The position numbers and the translations under genes are program-made. The notes under the pieces are model-generated. The model searched no databases and was not told the origin of the DNA. It was given only the letters and a program-made list of their open reading frames with translations. From NCBI GenBank assembly GCA_000759755.1, contig BBMW01000002.1, forward strand, positions 186,001-250,000: a stretch of DNA of 64,000 nt. The letters are read 5' to 3'. This DNA comes from Citrobacter werkmanii NBRC 105721. GTDB taxonomy: Bacteria > Pseudomonadota > Gammaproteobacteria > Enterobacterales > Enterobacteriaceae. This document shows, one piece after another, positions 12,052 to 22,901 of this stretch (its first letter is position 1; every line of letters starts with the position of its first letter).

Positions 12052-13287
12052 CTACTCCTCGGGACGGCTGGCGATCATCATTGGTTTTCCGGCCAATAAA
12101 AGCCAGGCGGGGAGCATAACGACGCAAAGCAGCGGCAGCAAAGTGGTGTCTGGCACCACGACTGCCGCCATAAACAGGCTCAGCCACGCGTCGCGGGTAA
12201 CGACCAGCACCAGCCCGAGAATCGCGCAGGAGACCGTGATGGCTGCCGGAACGGCTTCAACATGGGCGTGCAGCATCAGACCCAGCGCGACACCCACGAA
12301 GACCGCCGGAAAAATTCGCCCGCCGCGAAAACCGCTCGCTGCGGCGACCACCAATGCCGCCAGTTTGATCACGGCAAGCAGCAAATAATCCGTTGTCCCC
12401 AGCGTCTGGCTAAACGCCATTTGCTGCATTTCATCCAGTCCCTTAAATAAGGTAAGCGGTCCGCCAATTACACCCAAAATACCGAGAATAAAACCACCAA
12501 CCCCAAGGATCAGTACCGGGTGTTTAAGCCGATGTATTAAATGATGCAAGCGCGGTAGACACCAGACGGCCACCATGCCCGCGGCAATGGCGATAGCAGC
12601 AACGACCGCACCGCTGAGGATATCGATCAGATGCATTTGCGTATAGTGCGCGATGGGCAATGAAAAATGGGGATGAAAGAACAGGCTGGTGGTCAGTGAA
12701 CCTGCGGCGGCGGCCATTAACGGCGCAAACAGGCGATCCCATAAAGGAACATCGTTCGAGCTATTCAGCGTTTGCGAAAACACCAACGCGGCGGCCACGG
12801 GAGTACCAAATAACGCCCCGATGGTGCCGGCAGAGGCGAGAATGGTCCAGTCCAGCTTAGCAATGCGCGGAAAGAGGCGGCTGCCAAGCGCCACTGCGAG
12901 GGCGATATTCACGGTCATGATGGGATGTTCCGGCCCTAAACTGACGCCGCCCGCCAGACCGAGGATTAGCGCCGCCAGCAGGCCTGGCAGCGCCGAAACG
13001 GCCACCGGCATTCCGATTAACGGTTCACAAGCCGGATCCGGACCAGCGTGGCCCTGGCTGTAGCGGATGACAAGCCCGACCATCAGTCCGGTTAACGTGA
13101 GCATACCGATGATCCACAGTGGAGAGTCCTGGGCAATTCCGATGCTAATCGGCAGACGCTCCCATAAAAATTGCTGTAAAACGGAAGCGACTTTCATCAC
13201 AACGATCAACACCAGGCTGGACGCTATGCCAATGATTATCGCGGGAGTTGATAGCAAGAGCATCGTTCTGGCTCGCGGATGGAGCAT
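12052..13287 (-). CDS. yfeO: ClC-family ion channel/transporter YfeO
   Basis: 411 residues from the ATG at 13287, which has GAAGGA upstream and matches the E. coli start MLHPRARTM. The ClC hallmarks are present: [10 protein letters not shown] (the GxGxGPEx selectivity-filter region), [12 protein letters not shown] and the [14 protein letters not shown] motif. It is an inner-membrane chloride or other anion channel/exchanger of unproven specificity. E. coli has it beside mntH/ypeC. Here ipdC and the reductase lie between. ClC exchangers can assist acid resistance, but this paralogue has no proven role. Confidence 0.92.
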   Translation of the reverse strand: MLHPRARTMLLLSTPAIIIGIASSLVLIVVMKVASVLQQFLWERLPISIGIAQDSPLWIIGMLTLTGLMVGLVIRYSQGHAGPDPACEPLIGMPVAVSALPGLLAALILGLAGGVSLGPEHPIMTVNIALAVALGSRLFPRIAKLDWTILASAGTIGALFGTPVAAALVFSQTLNSSNDVPLWDRLFAPLMAAAAGSLTTSLFFHPHFSLPIAHYTQMHLIDILSGAVVAAIAIAAGMVAVWCLPRLHHLIHRLKHPVLILGVGGFILGILGVIGGPLTLFKGLDEMQQMAFSQTLGTTDYLLLAVIKLAALVVAAASGFRGGRIFPAVFVGVALGLMLHAHVEAVPAAITVSCAILGLVLVVTRDAWLSLFMAAVVVPDTTLLPLLCVVMLPAWLLLAGKPMMIASRPEE

Positions 13288-13491
13288 TTTCAATTCCTTC
13301 AAACAGAGTCATAGATATAGTTTGCACAGCCTGCGCGACCGCATCGCTGCAAATGGTGCTGAAACGATAAAGTAATTGTGTGATCTGGATCGATTTTCTA
13401 CGGGCATCAGCCTTCAGGCCGTTGTTGTTATGCCCCCATGAATTTACAGTGTGGCAAAGATTTATTCTGACTTTAGCGGAGCAGTGGAAGA

Positions 13492-14457
13492 ATGACAAAA
13501 TATGCTTTAGTAGGTGATGTTGGCGGCACCAACGCACGTCTTGCTCTGTGCGACATTGCCAGTGGCGAGATTTCGCAGGCAAAAACCTATTCCGGGCTGG
13601 ATTACCCCAGTCTGGAGGCTGTGGTGCGCGTGTACCTGGATGAGCATAGCGTCAGCGTCGAAGATGGTTGCATTGCCATTGCCTGTCCGATCACCGGCGA
13701 CTGGGTGGCAATGACCAACCATACCTGGGCATTCTCTATTGCTGAGATGAAAAAAAATCTGGGCTTTAGCCATCTGGAAATTATTAATGATTTCACCGCC
13801 GTGTCGATGGCAATCCCTATGCTGAAAAAAGATCATTTGATCCAGTTTGGCGGCGCGGAACCTGTCGAAGGTAAACCGATTGCGGTGTATGGCGCGGGAA
13901 CTGGCCTCGGCGTGGCGCATCTGGTGCACGTTGATAAACGCTGGGTAAGTCTGCCGGGTGAAGGCGGGCATGTGGATTTTGCGCCTAACAGCGAAGAAGA
14001 GGGGATTATCCTTGAGGTTCTGCGTGCGGAAATCGGTCATGTTTCTGCTGAACGTGTGCTCTCAGGACCCGGACTGGTGAACCTGTATCGCGCCATCGTC
14101 AAATCAGACGGCCGCCTGCCGGAAAATCTGCAGCCGAAGGATATCACCGCCCGTGCGCTGGAAGATTCCTGTATCGACTGCCGCCGCGCGCTGTCGCTGT
14201 TCTGTGTGATCATGGGCCGCTTTGGCGGCGATCTGGCGTTAACGCTGGGCACGTTTGGCGGCGTGTACATCGCTGGCGGGATCGTGCCGCGCTTCCTTGA
14301 ATTCTTTAAAGCTTCCGGTTTCCGCGGTGGGTTTGAAGATAAAGGACGTTTTAAAGCCTACGTTCAGGATATTCCGGTGTATCTGATTGTGCATGATAAT
14401 CCGGGTCTGCTTGGCTCCGGCGCACATCTGCGCCAGACGCTGGGGCATATTCTTTAA
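13492..14457 (+). CDS. glk: Glucokinase
   Basis: 321 residues, the E. coli Glk length. It starts with the ATP phosphate-binding loop [11 protein letters not shown]. The sugar-binding INDFTA and the [11 protein letters not shown] and [10 protein letters not shown] segments are present. It phosphorylates free cytoplasmic glucose. The gene has its own terminator and is not cotranscribed with the PTS genes downstream. Confidence 0.97.
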   Translation: MTKYALVGDVGGTNARLALCDIASGEISQAKTYSGLDYPSLEAVVRVYLDEHSVSVEDGCIAIACPITGDWVAMTNHTWAFSIAEMKKNLGFSHLEIINDFTAVSMAIPMLKKDHLIQFGGAEPVEGKPIAVYGAGTGLGVAHLVHVDKRWVSLPGEGGHVDFAPNSEEEGIILEVLRAEIGHVSAERVLSGPGLVNLYRAIVKSDGRLPENLQPKDITARALEDSCIDCRRALSLFCVIMGRFGGDLALTLGTFGGVYIAGGIVPRFLEFFKASGFRGGFEDKGRFKAYVQDIPVYLIVHDNPGLLGSGAHLRQTLGHIL

Positions 14458-14479
14458 TTCCTCAATCACTCCCCCGCAA

Positions 14480-14505
14480 AACCGCGTAAATCACGCGGTT
14501 TTTTT
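14480..14505 (+). terminator. glk terminator
   Basis: AACCGCG and CGCGGTT form the stem around TAAATCA, followed by TTTTT. It lies 23 bases after the glk stop. Confidence 0.9.
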
Positions 14506-14648
14506 ATGCCTGCCGCCCAGCTTTCCGACCTTCGTCACACTTCCTGATTGCTGGATTATATGTCCAGTAAAAGCATTATTTGTCTGATAACGGTCGCTAC
14601 TTGCCTCGGACCATAATTTCTCTCGTTAACTATTACGAGGAAATGAAT

Positions 14649-14975
14649 ATGAGCAAAAAATTAATTGCTGTCTGTGCGTGTCCGATGGGGCTGGCTCACA
14701 CCTTTATGGCGGCGCAGGCTCTGGAAGAAGCGGCGGTTGAAGCCGGTTATGAAGTGAAAATCGAAACTCAGGGCGCTGACGGAATTCAAAATCGTCTGAC
14801 GGCGCAGGATATTGCTGAGGCGACGTTAATCATCCATTCAGTTGCCGTAACTCCGGAAGATAACGAGCGTTTTGAGTCGCGTGATGTCTACGAAATTACG
14901 CTACAGGACGCGATAAAAAATGCGGCCGGCATCATTAAAGAGATCGAAGAGATGGTTGCCGCTGAACAACAATAA
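14649..14975 (+). CDS. fryB: Fructose-like PTS EIIB component
   Basis: 108 residues, the E. coli FryB length. The fructose-type EIIB active site is near the N-terminus (CACPMGLAHTFMAA, phospho-Cys at about residue 10). Of two close ATGs, the one at 14649 has the better distance to GAGG. It is the first gene of fryB-fryC-ypdF-ypdE-fryA and relays phosphate from FryA to the sugar bound by FryC. The substrate is unknown. The E. coli genes are controlled by the YpdA/YpdB system, encoded here downstream on the opposite strand. Confidence 0.93.
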   Translation: MSKKLIAVCACPMGLAHTFMAAQALEEAAVEAGYEVKIETQGADGIQNRLTAQDIAEATLIIHSVAVTPEDNERFESRDVYEITLQDAIKNAAGIIKEIEEMVAAEQQ

Positions 14976-14995
14976 TCATCGACAGGGAACTACGT

Positions 14996-16243
14996 ATGGC
15001 CATTAAAAAACGCAGTGCAACCGTTGTGCCTGGCGCATCTGGTGCGGCAGCGGCAATAAAAAATCCACCGGCCTCCCGCAACAGCTTCTGGGGCGAACTT
15101 CCGCAACATGTGATGTCGGGTATTTCACGCATGGTGCCGACGTTAATTATGGGCGGGGTAATTCTCGCCTTCTCGCAACTGATCGCTTATAGCTGGCTCG
15201 ATATTCCTGCTGACACTGGCATCATGGATGCGCTGAACAGCGGAAAATTTACCGGTTTTAATCTCTCATTATTGAAGTTTGCCTGGCTGTCGCAATCTTT
15301 TGGCGGCGTGCTGTTTGGTTTTGCTATTCCGATGTTTGCCGCGTTCGTTGCCAACTCCATCGGCGGCAAGCTGGCGTTTCCGGCGGGGTTCATCGGTGGG
15401 CTGATGTCTACTCAGCCTACGCAGCTGCTGAATTTTGACCCATCAACGCTGCAATGGGTAACCAGTGCACCCGTACCCTCTACCTTTATTGGCGCGCTAA
15501 TTATCTCGATTGTTGCCGGGTATCTGGTGAAATGGATGAACCAAAAAATCCAGCTCCCTGATTTCCTGCTGGCGTTCAAGACCACCTTTTTGCTGCCCAT
15601 TCTCTCTGCCATTTTTGTCATGCTGGCGATGTATTACGTGATCACGCCGTTTGGCGGCTGGATCAACGGCGGCATCCGTACTCTGCTGACTGCAGCAGGA
15701 GAGAAAGGCACGCTGATGTATGCGATGGGGATTTCCGCGGCCACAGCGATTGACCTCGGCGGGCCGATTAATAAAGCCGCTGGATTTGTCGCCTTCAGCT
15801 TTACCACCGATCACGTTCTGCCGGTCACCGCGCGCTCTATTGCGATTGTTATTCCGCCGATTGGCCTCGGGCTGGCAACGCTGCTTGACCGCCGCTTAAC
15901 GGGTAAGCGTCTGTTCAGCGCCCAGCTCTACCCGCAGGGAAAAACGGCAATGTTCCTCGCATTTATGGGCATCAGCGAAGGGGCTATCCCGTTTGCGCTG
16001 GAAAGCCCCATCACGGCAATTCCCTCCTACATGGTTGGCGCCATTGTCGGATCGACGGCTGCCGTCTGGCTGGGTGCGGTGCAATGGTTCCCTGAGTCGG
16101 CGATCTGGGCATGGCCGCTGGTGACCAATCTCGGTGTCTATATGGCAGGGATCCTGTTAGGTGCGGTGATTACCGCGCTGATGGTGGTGTTCCTGCGTCA
16201 TCTGATGTACCGCAAAGGCAAATTGCTGATCGAAAGCCTCTGA
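14996..16243 (+). CDS. fryC: Fructose-like PTS EIIC permease
   Basis: 415 residues with about ten membrane helices. PTS EIIC-Fru features are [16 protein letters not shown] at the first helix and the [10 protein letters not shown] loop, which carries the Glu implicated in sugar binding. It forms the membrane channel of the Fry PTS with FryB. It lies 20 bases after fryB and is followed at 17 bases by ypdF, so it is clearly in the operon. Confidence 0.94.
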   Translation: MAIKKRSATVVPGASGAAAAIKNPPASRNSFWGELPQHVMSGISRMVPTLIMGGVILAFSQLIAYSWLDIPADTGIMDALNSGKFTGFNLSLLKFAWLSQSFGGVLFGFAIPMFAAFVANSIGGKLAFPAGFIGGLMSTQPTQLLNFDPSTLQWVTSAPVPSTFIGALIISIVAGYLVKWMNQKIQLPDFLLAFKTTFLLPILSAIFVMLAMYYVITPFGGWINGGIRTLLTAAGEKGTLMYAMGISAATAIDLGGPINKAAGFVAFSFTTDHVLPVTARSIAIVIPPIGLGLATLLDRRLTGKRLFSAQLYPQGKTAMFLAFMGISEGAIPFALESPITAIPSYMVGAIVGSTAAVWLGAVQWFPESAIWAWPLVTNLGVYMAGILLGAVITALMVVFLRHLMYRKGKLLIESL

Positions 16244-16260
16244 TCAAAAGGATTGTAACC

Positions 16261-17346
16261 ATGAGCTTACTTGCCTCGCTGCGTGACTGGCTGACGGCGC
16301 AACATCTCGATGCGATGCTGCTGTCATCGCGACAGAATAAACAGCCGCATATGGGGATCTCCAGCAGTTCAGGGTTTGTGTTTATCAGCCATGAAAGCGC
16401 GCATATCCTGGTCGATGCCCGTTACTACACCGATGTCGACACGCGTACCCAGGGCTACCAGATCCATCTCCTTGATGGAACACAGACGCTGTATTCACGG
16501 GTGAATCACATCATTGCTGACGAAAAGCTGCAGACGGTGGGGTTCGAAGGCGAGCAGGTAAGCTGGGAAACGGCAAAGACATGGGCAGACAAACTGCATG
16601 GAAGACTGGTGAGCGCCGTGCCGGACGTGCTTCGGCAGGTGAAAACGGCCCAGGAAATAGCCTGTATCCGTGAAGCCTGTCGGATTGCCGACCTCAGCGC
16701 TGAACACATACGGCGTTTTATTAAACCAGGTCTGCGTGAGCGCGAGATTGCCGCCGAACTGGAGTGGTACATGCGTACGCTCGGCGCAGATAAAGCCTCT
16801 TTTGACACCATTGTCGCCAGCGGCTGGCGCGGGGCGCTGCCGCACGGCAAAGCCAGCGACAAGCGTGTCGAGGCGGGTGAGTTCATTACGCTGGATTTTG
16901 GCGCACAGTATCAGGGGTATTGTTCAGATATGACGCGAACGTTTCGCCTACCCGACGCCAACCAACCTGCAGAAGAAAGCGCGCTATTTTCGATTTATCA
17001 GGTTGTACTGGAAGCGCAACTGGCGGCGGTGGCGGCAATCCGACCCGGCGCGCGTTGCAATGAGGTGGACGCCGCAGCCAGGCAAGTTATTACGCAGGCG
17101 GGCTATGGTAATGAGTTTGGTCACAATACCGGACACGCTATCGGCATTGAGGTCCATGAAAATCCACGTTTTTCACCCACCGATGCGACGCCTCTGGCGG
17201 CGGGAATGCTGCTCACCGTTGAGCCAGGTATTTATCTGCCGGGGCAGGGCGGAGTACGTATTGAGGACGTGGTACTGGTTACGCCAGACGGCGGCGAGGT
17301 GCTCTACACCATGGCGAAAACATTGTTACACACGGGAGAGGCGTGA
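16261..17346 (+). CDS. ypdF: Met-Xaa/Xaa-Pro aminopeptidase YpdF
   Basis: 361 residues, the E. coli length, from the ATG at 16261. The creatinase-like N-terminal domain covers about residues 1–130, followed by the M24 pita-bread domain with all five metal ligands recognisable in [18 protein letters not shown] (two Asp), GHNTGHAIG (His), [10 protein letters not shown] (Glu) and GVRIEDVV (Glu). E. coli YpdF has been reported to cleave N-terminal Met or Ala before Pro. Its stop overlaps the ypdE start as ATGA-type coupling. Pairing of peptidases with a PTS is conserved here in E. coli. Confidence 0.94.
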   Translation: MSLLASLRDWLTAQHLDAMLLSSRQNKQPHMGISSSSGFVFISHESAHILVDARYYTDVDTRTQGYQIHLLDGTQTLYSRVNHIIADEKLQTVGFEGEQVSWETAKTWADKLHGRLVSAVPDVLRQVKTAQEIACIREACRIADLSAEHIRRFIKPGLREREIAAELEWYMRTLGADKASFDTIVASGWRGALPHGKASDKRVEAGEFITLDFGAQYQGYCSDMTRTFRLPDANQPAEESALFSIYQVVLEAQLAAVAAIRPGARCNEVDAAARQVITQAGYGNEFGHNTGHAIGIEVHENPRFSPTDATPLAAGMLLTVEPGIYLPGQGGVRIEDVVLVTPDGGEVLYTMAKTLLHTGEA

Positions 17347-18386
17347 TGGACTTATCGCTACTGAAGGCGCTGAGCGAGGCTGATGCGATCGCCTCCTCAG
17401 AACAGGAGGTGCGACAGATCTTGCTCGAAGAAGCAGATCGTCTGCACAAAGAAGTGCGCTTCGATGGGTTAGGATCGGTGTTGATCCGCCTGAATGAATC
17501 AACCGGTCCGAAGGTAATGATCTGTGCGCATATGGATGAAGTGGGATTTATTGTGCGCAGTATTTCCAGCGAAGGAGCGATCGATGTCTTGCCAGTGGGA
17601 AATGTGCGTATGGCGGCCAGACAGTTGCAGCCGGTGCGGATTACCACCCGCGAAGAGAGCAAAATCCCGGGGCTGCTCGACGGAGAGCGCAGTGGTAATG
17701 AGGTGAATGCGCTACGGGTGGATATTGGCGCACGGTCTTATGACGAAGTACTTCAGGCCGGCGTGCACCCAGGCGATCGCGTTACCTTTGACACGACTTT
17801 TCAGGTTTTGCCGCACCAACGCGTCATGGGCAAAGCCTTTGATGACCGGCTTGGATGTTATTTGCTGGTCGCGCTGCTGCGCGAATGGCATGGCGCCGAT
17901 CTCCCTTGCGAGGTGTGGCTGGTAGCCAGTTCCAGTGAGGAAGTTGGACTGCGCGGAGGGCAAACGGCCGCGCGTGCAGTTGCCCCCGATGTGGCGATCG
18001 TGCTGGACACCGCCTGCTGGGCGAAAAATTTTGATTGTGGCGCGGCCAACCACCGACAGCTCGGCAAAGGCCCGATGCTGGTGTTGAGCGATAAATCGCT
18101 GATTGCGCCGCCAAAGCTGACGGCATGGATTGAAAGTGTGGCCGCTGACGCGGGTATACCGTTACAGCTCGATATGTTCAGTAATGGCGGCACCGATGGC
18201 GGGGCTGTACACGTCAGCGGAACGGGGATCCCGACGGTTGTTATGGGGCCAGCCACACGGCATGGGCACTGTGCGGCATCGATTGCCGACTGTCGTGACA
18301 TCATCCAGACGCAGCAGTTGCTGTCGGCGCTTATTTCACATCTTACGTGCGAAACCGTGGCTCATCTGACGGATTTCAGGTGCTGA
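17346..18386 (+). CDS. ypdE: M42-family metallo-aminopeptidase YpdE
   Basis: 346 residues from the ATG at 17346, which overlaps the ypdF TGA. M42 peptidase features are visible: [11 protein letters not shown] (first metal His and Asp), the bridging Asp in [20 protein letters not shown] (catalytic and metal Glu), DTACW and the C-terminal HGHCAA metal His. It is a broad aminopeptidase that acts with YpdF on short peptides in the cytoplasm. Confidence 0.94.
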   Translation: MDLSLLKALSEADAIASSEQEVRQILLEEADRLHKEVRFDGLGSVLIRLNESTGPKVMICAHMDEVGFIVRSISSEGAIDVLPVGNVRMAARQLQPVRITTREESKIPGLLDGERSGNEVNALRVDIGARSYDEVLQAGVHPGDRVTFDTTFQVLPHQRVMGKAFDDRLGCYLLVALLREWHGADLPCEVWLVASSSEEVGLRGGQTAARAVAPDVAIVLDTACWAKNFDCGAANHRQLGKGPMLVLSDKSLIAPPKLTAWIESVAADAGIPLQLDMFSNGGTDGGAVHVSGTGIPTVVMGPATRHGHCAASIADCRDIIQTQQLLSALISHLTCETVAHLTDFRC

Positions 18387-18409
18387 TTTCGCGCTAATCA
18401 GGAGTTGTT

Positions 18410-20905
18410 ATGCTAACGATTCAATTTCTTTGCCCGTTACCCAATGGCCTGCATGCGCGTCCAGCATGGGAGCTGAAAGAGCAGTGTAGCCAGTGGCAAA
18501 GTGAGGTGATGTTTTTCAACCATCGTCAAAACGCCAAAGCGGATGCGAAAAGCTCGCTGGCGCTGATTGGCACCGGGACGCTGTTTAACGACAGCTGTAG
18601 CTTAACCATCACCGGTCATGATGAAGAACAGGCCAGACGGGCGCTGGAGGAGTACATTCAGCAGCGGTTTATCGACAGCGACAGCGTTCAGCCTGGGGCG
18701 GCGGAACTGGCGGCGCATCCGTTGCCGCGTTCGCTGATTCGGCTCAACCCGGATTTGCTGTATGGCACCGTGCTGGCAGGCGGCGTGGGGGCAGGTCAGC
18801 TCACGCTGTGGCAGAGTGATAATCTGGAGAGCTATCGCGCGATTGCGGCGAGTGCGGAAGACAACGCCAGGCTGGAGCACAGTCTGGCGACGCTGGCGGA
18901 GCTGCTCAATCAGCAACTCCGCCAGCGCGATGGTGAGAGTAAAACCATTCTCAGCGCGCATCTGTCTCTGATTCAGGACGATGAGTTCGCCGGGAATATT
19001 CGCCGATTAATGCTCGAGCAGCATCTGGGGTTAGGGGCGGCGATTATCACCAATATGGAACAAGTATGCGATAAGCTGTCGGCTTCCGGCAGCGATTATT
19101 TGCGCGAACGCGTCAGCGACATCCGTGATATCAGCGAACAATTGTTGCACATTACCTGGCCTGAAAAGCGGCCACGCCATGCGCTGGTGCTGGAAAAACC
19201 AACGATTCTGGTTGCTGAAGATCTGACGCCCAGTCAGTTTTTGAGCCTCGATTTGCAGCATCTGTCAGGCATGATCCTTGAGAAAACAGGGCGCACCTCG
19301 CATACGCTGATCCTCGCTCGGGCGTCGGCAATTCCGGTGCTTAGCGGCTTGCCGCTGGACGCGATTAGCCGCTATGCCGGGCAACCCGCGGTACTGGATG
19401 CCCGATGTGGCGTCCTGGCCATTAATCCAAACGAGGCGGTTCGCGGCTACTACGCGATTGCGCAGAAGCTGGCTGATGAATGCCAGCGTCGGCAAGCCCT
19501 TGACGCCGCCCAGCCCGCGTTAACCAAAGATAATCAACGAATTGACGTCGCAGCGAATATTGGCACCGCGCTGGAAGCGCCGGGGGCGTTTGCCAATGGC
19601 GCGGAAGGGATTGGGTTGTTTCGCACAGAAATGCTGTTTATGGATCGCGACAGTGCTCCCGACGAGCAGGAACAGTTTGAAGCCTACCAACAGGTGTTGT
19701 TGGCTGCGGGCGACAAGCCGGTTATCTTTCGCACGATGGACATTGGCGGCGATAAGAACATCCGTTATCTCAATATTCCGCAAGAAGAAAATCCGTTCCT
19801 GGGTTATCGCGCGGTGCGGATTTATCCCGAATTTGCTGGGCTGTTTCGCACGCAGTTGCGCGCCATTTTACGCGCGGCCACCTTCGGTAATGCGCAGTTG
19901 ATGATCCCGATGGTGCACAGCCTCGACCAGATTTTATGGGTAAAAAGCGAATTGCAAAAAGCGCTGGTGGAGCTGAAAGCGGAGGGTTTACGTCATGCTC
20001 CGACAATTTCATTGGGGATTATGGTTGAAGTACCGTCGGTGTGTTACATCATCGACCACTTCTGTGACGAGGTGGATTTCTTCAGCATTGGTTCAAATGA
20101 CATGACCCAGTATCTGTACGCTGTCGATCGTAATAATCCTCGCGTGTCGCCGCTATATAACCCGATTACGCCCTCGTTCTTGCGGATGTTGCAGCAGATT
20201 GTCCTCGTGGCGCACGAACGCGGTAAATGGGTAGGCATTTGCGGTGAACTGGGCGGGGAAAGTCGTTACCTACCGCTGCTGTTGGGCTTAGGGCTTGACG
20301 AGTTAAGTATGAGCAGCCCACGGATCCCGGCGGTGAAAAGTCAGCTTCGTCAACTGGACGGCCAGGCGTGTCGCGAACTCGCTATGCAGGCCTGCGAGTG
20401 TCGCAGTGCTCAGGAGATAGAAGATTTGCTGAAGCAGTTTGCACCGCAGAAAGACGTGCGCCCGCTACTGGCGCTGGAGAATATTTTTGTTGGCGAGCCT
20501 CTTGCCAACAAAGAGCAGGTGATCCAGTTCTTATGTGGTAATCTTGGGGTAAATGGACGCACCGAACATCCGTTTGAGCTGGAGGAAGATGTCTGGCAGC
20601 GCGAAGAGATAGTGACTACTGCCGTTGGTTTCGGGGTTGCTATCCCACATACTAAATCCCAGTGGATCAACCATTCCAGTATCAGCATTGCCCGGCTTGC
20701 TCAGCCGATAGACTGGCAGTCCGAAATGGGCGATGTTGAGCTGGTGATCATGCTAACGCTGGGGGCTGATGAAGGCATTAACCACGTGAAGGTCTTCTCG
20801 CAGCTGGCGCGTAAGCTGGTGAACAAGCAGTTCCGCCAGTCGTTGTTTGCCGCGACCGATGCCGAAAGCATTCTGGCGTTGCTGCAGGCGGAACTGACGT
20901 TTTAA
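18410..20905 (+). CDS. fryA: Multiphosphoryl transfer protein: HPr-EI-EIIA fusion
   Basis: 831 residues, the E. coli FryA length, with three PTS domains in one chain. HPr spans about residues 1–95, with the phospho-His in LPNGLHARPAWEL. Enzyme I spans about 115–680, with the active His near residue 298 in GRTSHTLILARA and the PEP-binding FRTMDIGGDKN and SIGSNDMTQY blocks. The fructose-type EIIA spans about 690–831, with its His in VAIPHTKSQW. It lets the Fry system draw phosphate from PEP without the general PtsH/PtsI. It ends the operon. Confidence 0.95.
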   Translation: MLTIQFLCPLPNGLHARPAWELKEQCSQWQSEVMFFNHRQNAKADAKSSLALIGTGTLFNDSCSLTITGHDEEQARRALEEYIQQRFIDSDSVQPGAAELAAHPLPRSLIRLNPDLLYGTVLAGGVGAGQLTLWQSDNLESYRAIAASAEDNARLEHSLATLAELLNQQLRQRDGESKTILSAHLSLIQDDEFAGNIRRLMLEQHLGLGAAIITNMEQVCDKLSASGSDYLRERVSDIRDISEQLLHITWPEKRPRHALVLEKPTILVAEDLTPSQFLSLDLQHLSGMILEKTGRTSHTLILARASAIPVLSGLPLDAISRYAGQPAVLDARCGVLAINPNEAVRGYYAIAQKLADECQRRQALDAAQPALTKDNQRIDVAANIGTALEAPGAFANGAEGIGLFRTEMLFMDRDSAPDEQEQFEAYQQVLLAAGDKPVIFRTMDIGGDKNIRYLNIPQEENPFLGYRAVRIYPEFAGLFRTQLRAILRAATFGNAQLMIPMVHSLDQILWVKSELQKALVELKAEGLRHAPTISLGIMVEVPSVCYIIDHFCDEVDFFSIGSNDMTQYLYAVDRNNPRVSPLYNPITPSFLRMLQQIVLVAHERGKWVGICGELGGESRYLPLLLGLGLDELSMSSPRIPAVKSQLRQLDGQACRELAMQACECRSAQEIEDLLKQFAPQKDVRPLLALENIFVGEPLANKEQVIQFLCGNLGVNGRTEHPFELEEDVWQREEIVTTAVGFGVAIPHTKSQWINHSSISIARLAQPIDWQSEMGDVELVIMLTLGADEGINHVKVFSQLARKLVNKQFRQSLFAATDAESILALLQAELTF

Positions 20906-20983
20906 ACGCCACTGTGAGGAGTGTTTTCCAGCCTACGGTAATGGGATTGCAGGCTGGGCAAAACGGTTTTACAAGAGGAATTA

Positions 20984-21172
20984 TTAATCTGCGGTGTGTT
21001 GAATCGGCAGTTTCCCGGCCCTTAACAGTATCATCTCTTGTTTGCAGAGCAGTACTACCGCCTGGCGACCTTTTACGCGTCGGGCGGTGAGCGCTCTTTT
21101 TACGGTCCGACGATCCGCACCTGATTCCAGCATCTGAAGACACATCAGGGAAAGTGCACTTCTGTTTTTCAT
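20984..21172 (-). CDS. Hypothetical small basic protein
   Basis: 62 residues, strongly basic in the middle (ADRRTVKRALTARRVKGRQ), predicted helical, with no signal peptide and no membrane span. It lies alone between convergent fryA and ypdC. The ribosome site is weak (GTGAAT). I do not recognise the family. The 368-base interval otherwise holds only a CCAGCCT...AGGCTGG inverted repeat after fryA. It could be a real small gene or chance coding. Conservation across Citrobacter would decide. Confidence 0.35.
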   Translation of the reverse strand: MKNRSALSLMCLQMLESGADRRTVKRALTARRVKGRQAVVLLCKQEMILLRAGKLPIQHTAD

Positions 21173-21273
21173 CGAATATTCACTTTGTTGAGTAAGCCTG
21201 CACGTTATGCGCGAAAGGGCATTATTTTACAACGATACAAGTGGATATGACTAACTCGTTGGTATTGCCTCAA

Positions 21274-22137
21274 TCAACGTGCTGACTGAAAACGGGTGCC
21301 GTACTCGCCCGGCGTCAGGCCAAACTGACGGCGGAACAGGCGGCAAAAATAATCACTGTCCTGATACCCGCAACGCTGTGCGACTTCGCTAATCGACAAA
21401 TGATATTTCTGTAAGATAATGCGCGCCTTCGCCATTCTCACCCACCGCAAATACTCAACAAATCCCATGGTGCCATGCTGGGTAAATACTTTTGATAAGT
21501 GATTCGGTGTGATATTGAAAAAATGCGCTACGTTTTCCCGGTTCAGCGGCTGGGCATAGTTGTCCTGGACCCAATTACATATGCTGTGATAGAGAAATTC
21601 AGAGCGCGGGCGCGCTATATCAGGCCGGGTGTTTACCACGCTGCGGCACAGGTGCAGCAGGCTCAGCACCAGCGGCTGAATAATATCCTGGGCCTGTGGT
21701 GAGCGGCTTAAATGGGTTAATGCGGTAAGCATCGCCTCGCCTTCACCGCGCTGCGGATGCGGTAACTCAATGCGACGTACGGGACGTAGCAGCGATGCGG
21801 TTCGGTTGTCATAAAAAGAGAGGCCCAGCCAGGCCGGTGAAAATACCAGGCTCAAGAGCATCACCGGTTTATCGCTGCCTGGTAAATTCGCCGCTTTCGC
21901 CGGGATGAACAACATGTCGCCTTCCGCCAGGCTGTGCTGCTGTTTTTCCAGTTGGTTGCTGTACTCTCCGCGCAACACGATATCCAGGCGGGGCAGGTCA
22001 ATACATAAACTGCCGGTCGGTAATGTGGCTAGTTGCCTGGCGAACCATACGCGCCCCAGACGCTGCGGGTTTAACACCAGGCCGCTGAACAGATCGGCAA
22101 AAAACTGTTGGTCGGCGGGCAGGCCTGGCTCTTTCAT
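21274..22137 (-). CDS. ypdC: AraC-family regulator YpdC
   Basis: 287 residues. A cupin-like N-terminal sensing region is followed by a C-terminal double HTH of AraC type (about residues 185–285, including VAQRCGYQDSDYFCRLFRRQFG). It follows ypdB by 15 bases on the same strand, so it is the last gene of ypdA-ypdB-ypdC. The inducing signal and targets are not established. The context suggests a role with the fry/ypd genes. Confidence 0.9.
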   Translation of the reverse strand: MKEPGLPADQQFFADLFSGLVLNPQRLGRVWFARQLATLPTGSLCIDLPRLDIVLRGEYSNQLEKQQHSLAEGDMLFIPAKAANLPGSDKPVMLLSLVFSPAWLGLSFYDNRTASLLRPVRRIELPHPQRGEGEAMLTALTHLSRSPQAQDIIQPLVLSLLHLCRSVVNTRPDIARPRSEFLYHSICNWVQDNYAQPLNRENVAHFFNITPNHLSKVFTQHGTMGFVEYLRWVRMAKARIILQKYHLSISEVAQRCGYQDSDYFCRLFRRQFGLTPGEYGTRFQSAR

Positions 22138-22152
22138 TGCTCTTTCTCTGCG

Positions 22153-22887
22153 CTATAAGTGCATTAACTGTCTGAACTCTTTCACTTTACTCCGACTCAC
22201 CGGGATTTCAAATTCCAGGTCTTTTAAGCGCAAAATGTAGGTGTTGTTAAACCAGGGTTCGATCTCGCGAATTTTATTCAAATTCACACAGAATGAGCGG
22301 TGGCAGCGGAAGAAATGCGCAGCAGGCAGTTTGCTGCAAAACTCGGTGATGTTCATTGGCATCACATACGACTCGCGCCGGGTATAGACGAACGTCATCT
22401 TTTCATGGGCTTCAGCGTAGTAGATGTCGTTGATCGGGGTTACGATGATCCGCTCATCTTTGATCAGGTTGATCGTATCGTTTTCACGGGGCGCTGGGCC
22501 AGATGGTGAGGTTCCCGCTTGCTGCTGTTGCCAGGCGGCCTCCAGCTTTTGCAGCATGCCGACAATGCGTGATTCCTGATACGGTTTCAAAATATAGTCA
22601 AAGGCCTCCAGTTCGAAAGCTTCTACAGCGTGCTCTTTCCATGCGGTAATAAACACAATAAAGGGCTTATGCGCGAACTGGCTGATGTTTTGCGCCAACA
22701 GTACACCATCCAGCGAGGGAATATTGATATCCAGAAAAATAGCGTCAACGCGGTTGTGCTGGAGATATTTCAGCACGTCAAGACCGTCGTCAAATGTACC
22801 GACAATCTCCATCTGGCTGTGCTCTTTTATCAGCCAGCTTAGTTCCTGTTGGGCCAGGAATTCATCTTCGACAATGATGACTTTCAC
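22153..22887 (-). CDS. ypdB: LytTR-type response regulator YpdB
   Basis: 244 residues. The receiver domain has the acidic pair (IIVEDE), the phospho-Asp in AIFLDINIPSLDG (about residue 53) and the ITAWKEHA and DYILKPY switch residues. The C-terminal LytTR DNA-binding domain (about 140–244) includes HFFRCHRSFCVNLNKI. In E. coli, YpdA/YpdB senses pyruvate and activates the transporter gene yhjX. It sits 14 bases after ypdA. Confidence 0.95.
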   Translation of the reverse strand: MKVIIVEDEFLAQQELSWLIKEHSQMEIVGTFDDGLDVLKYLQHNRVDAIFLDINIPSLDGVLLAQNISQFAHKPFIVFITAWKEHAVEAFELEAFDYILKPYQESRIVGMLQKLEAAWQQQQAGTSPSGPAPRENDTINLIKDERIIVTPINDIYYAEAHEKMTFVYTRRESYVMPMNITEFCSKLPAAHFFRCHRSFCVNLNKIREIEPWFNNTYILRLKDLEFEIPVSRSKVKEFRQLMHL

Positions 22888-22901
22888 GACTTCACTCCTG
22901 G

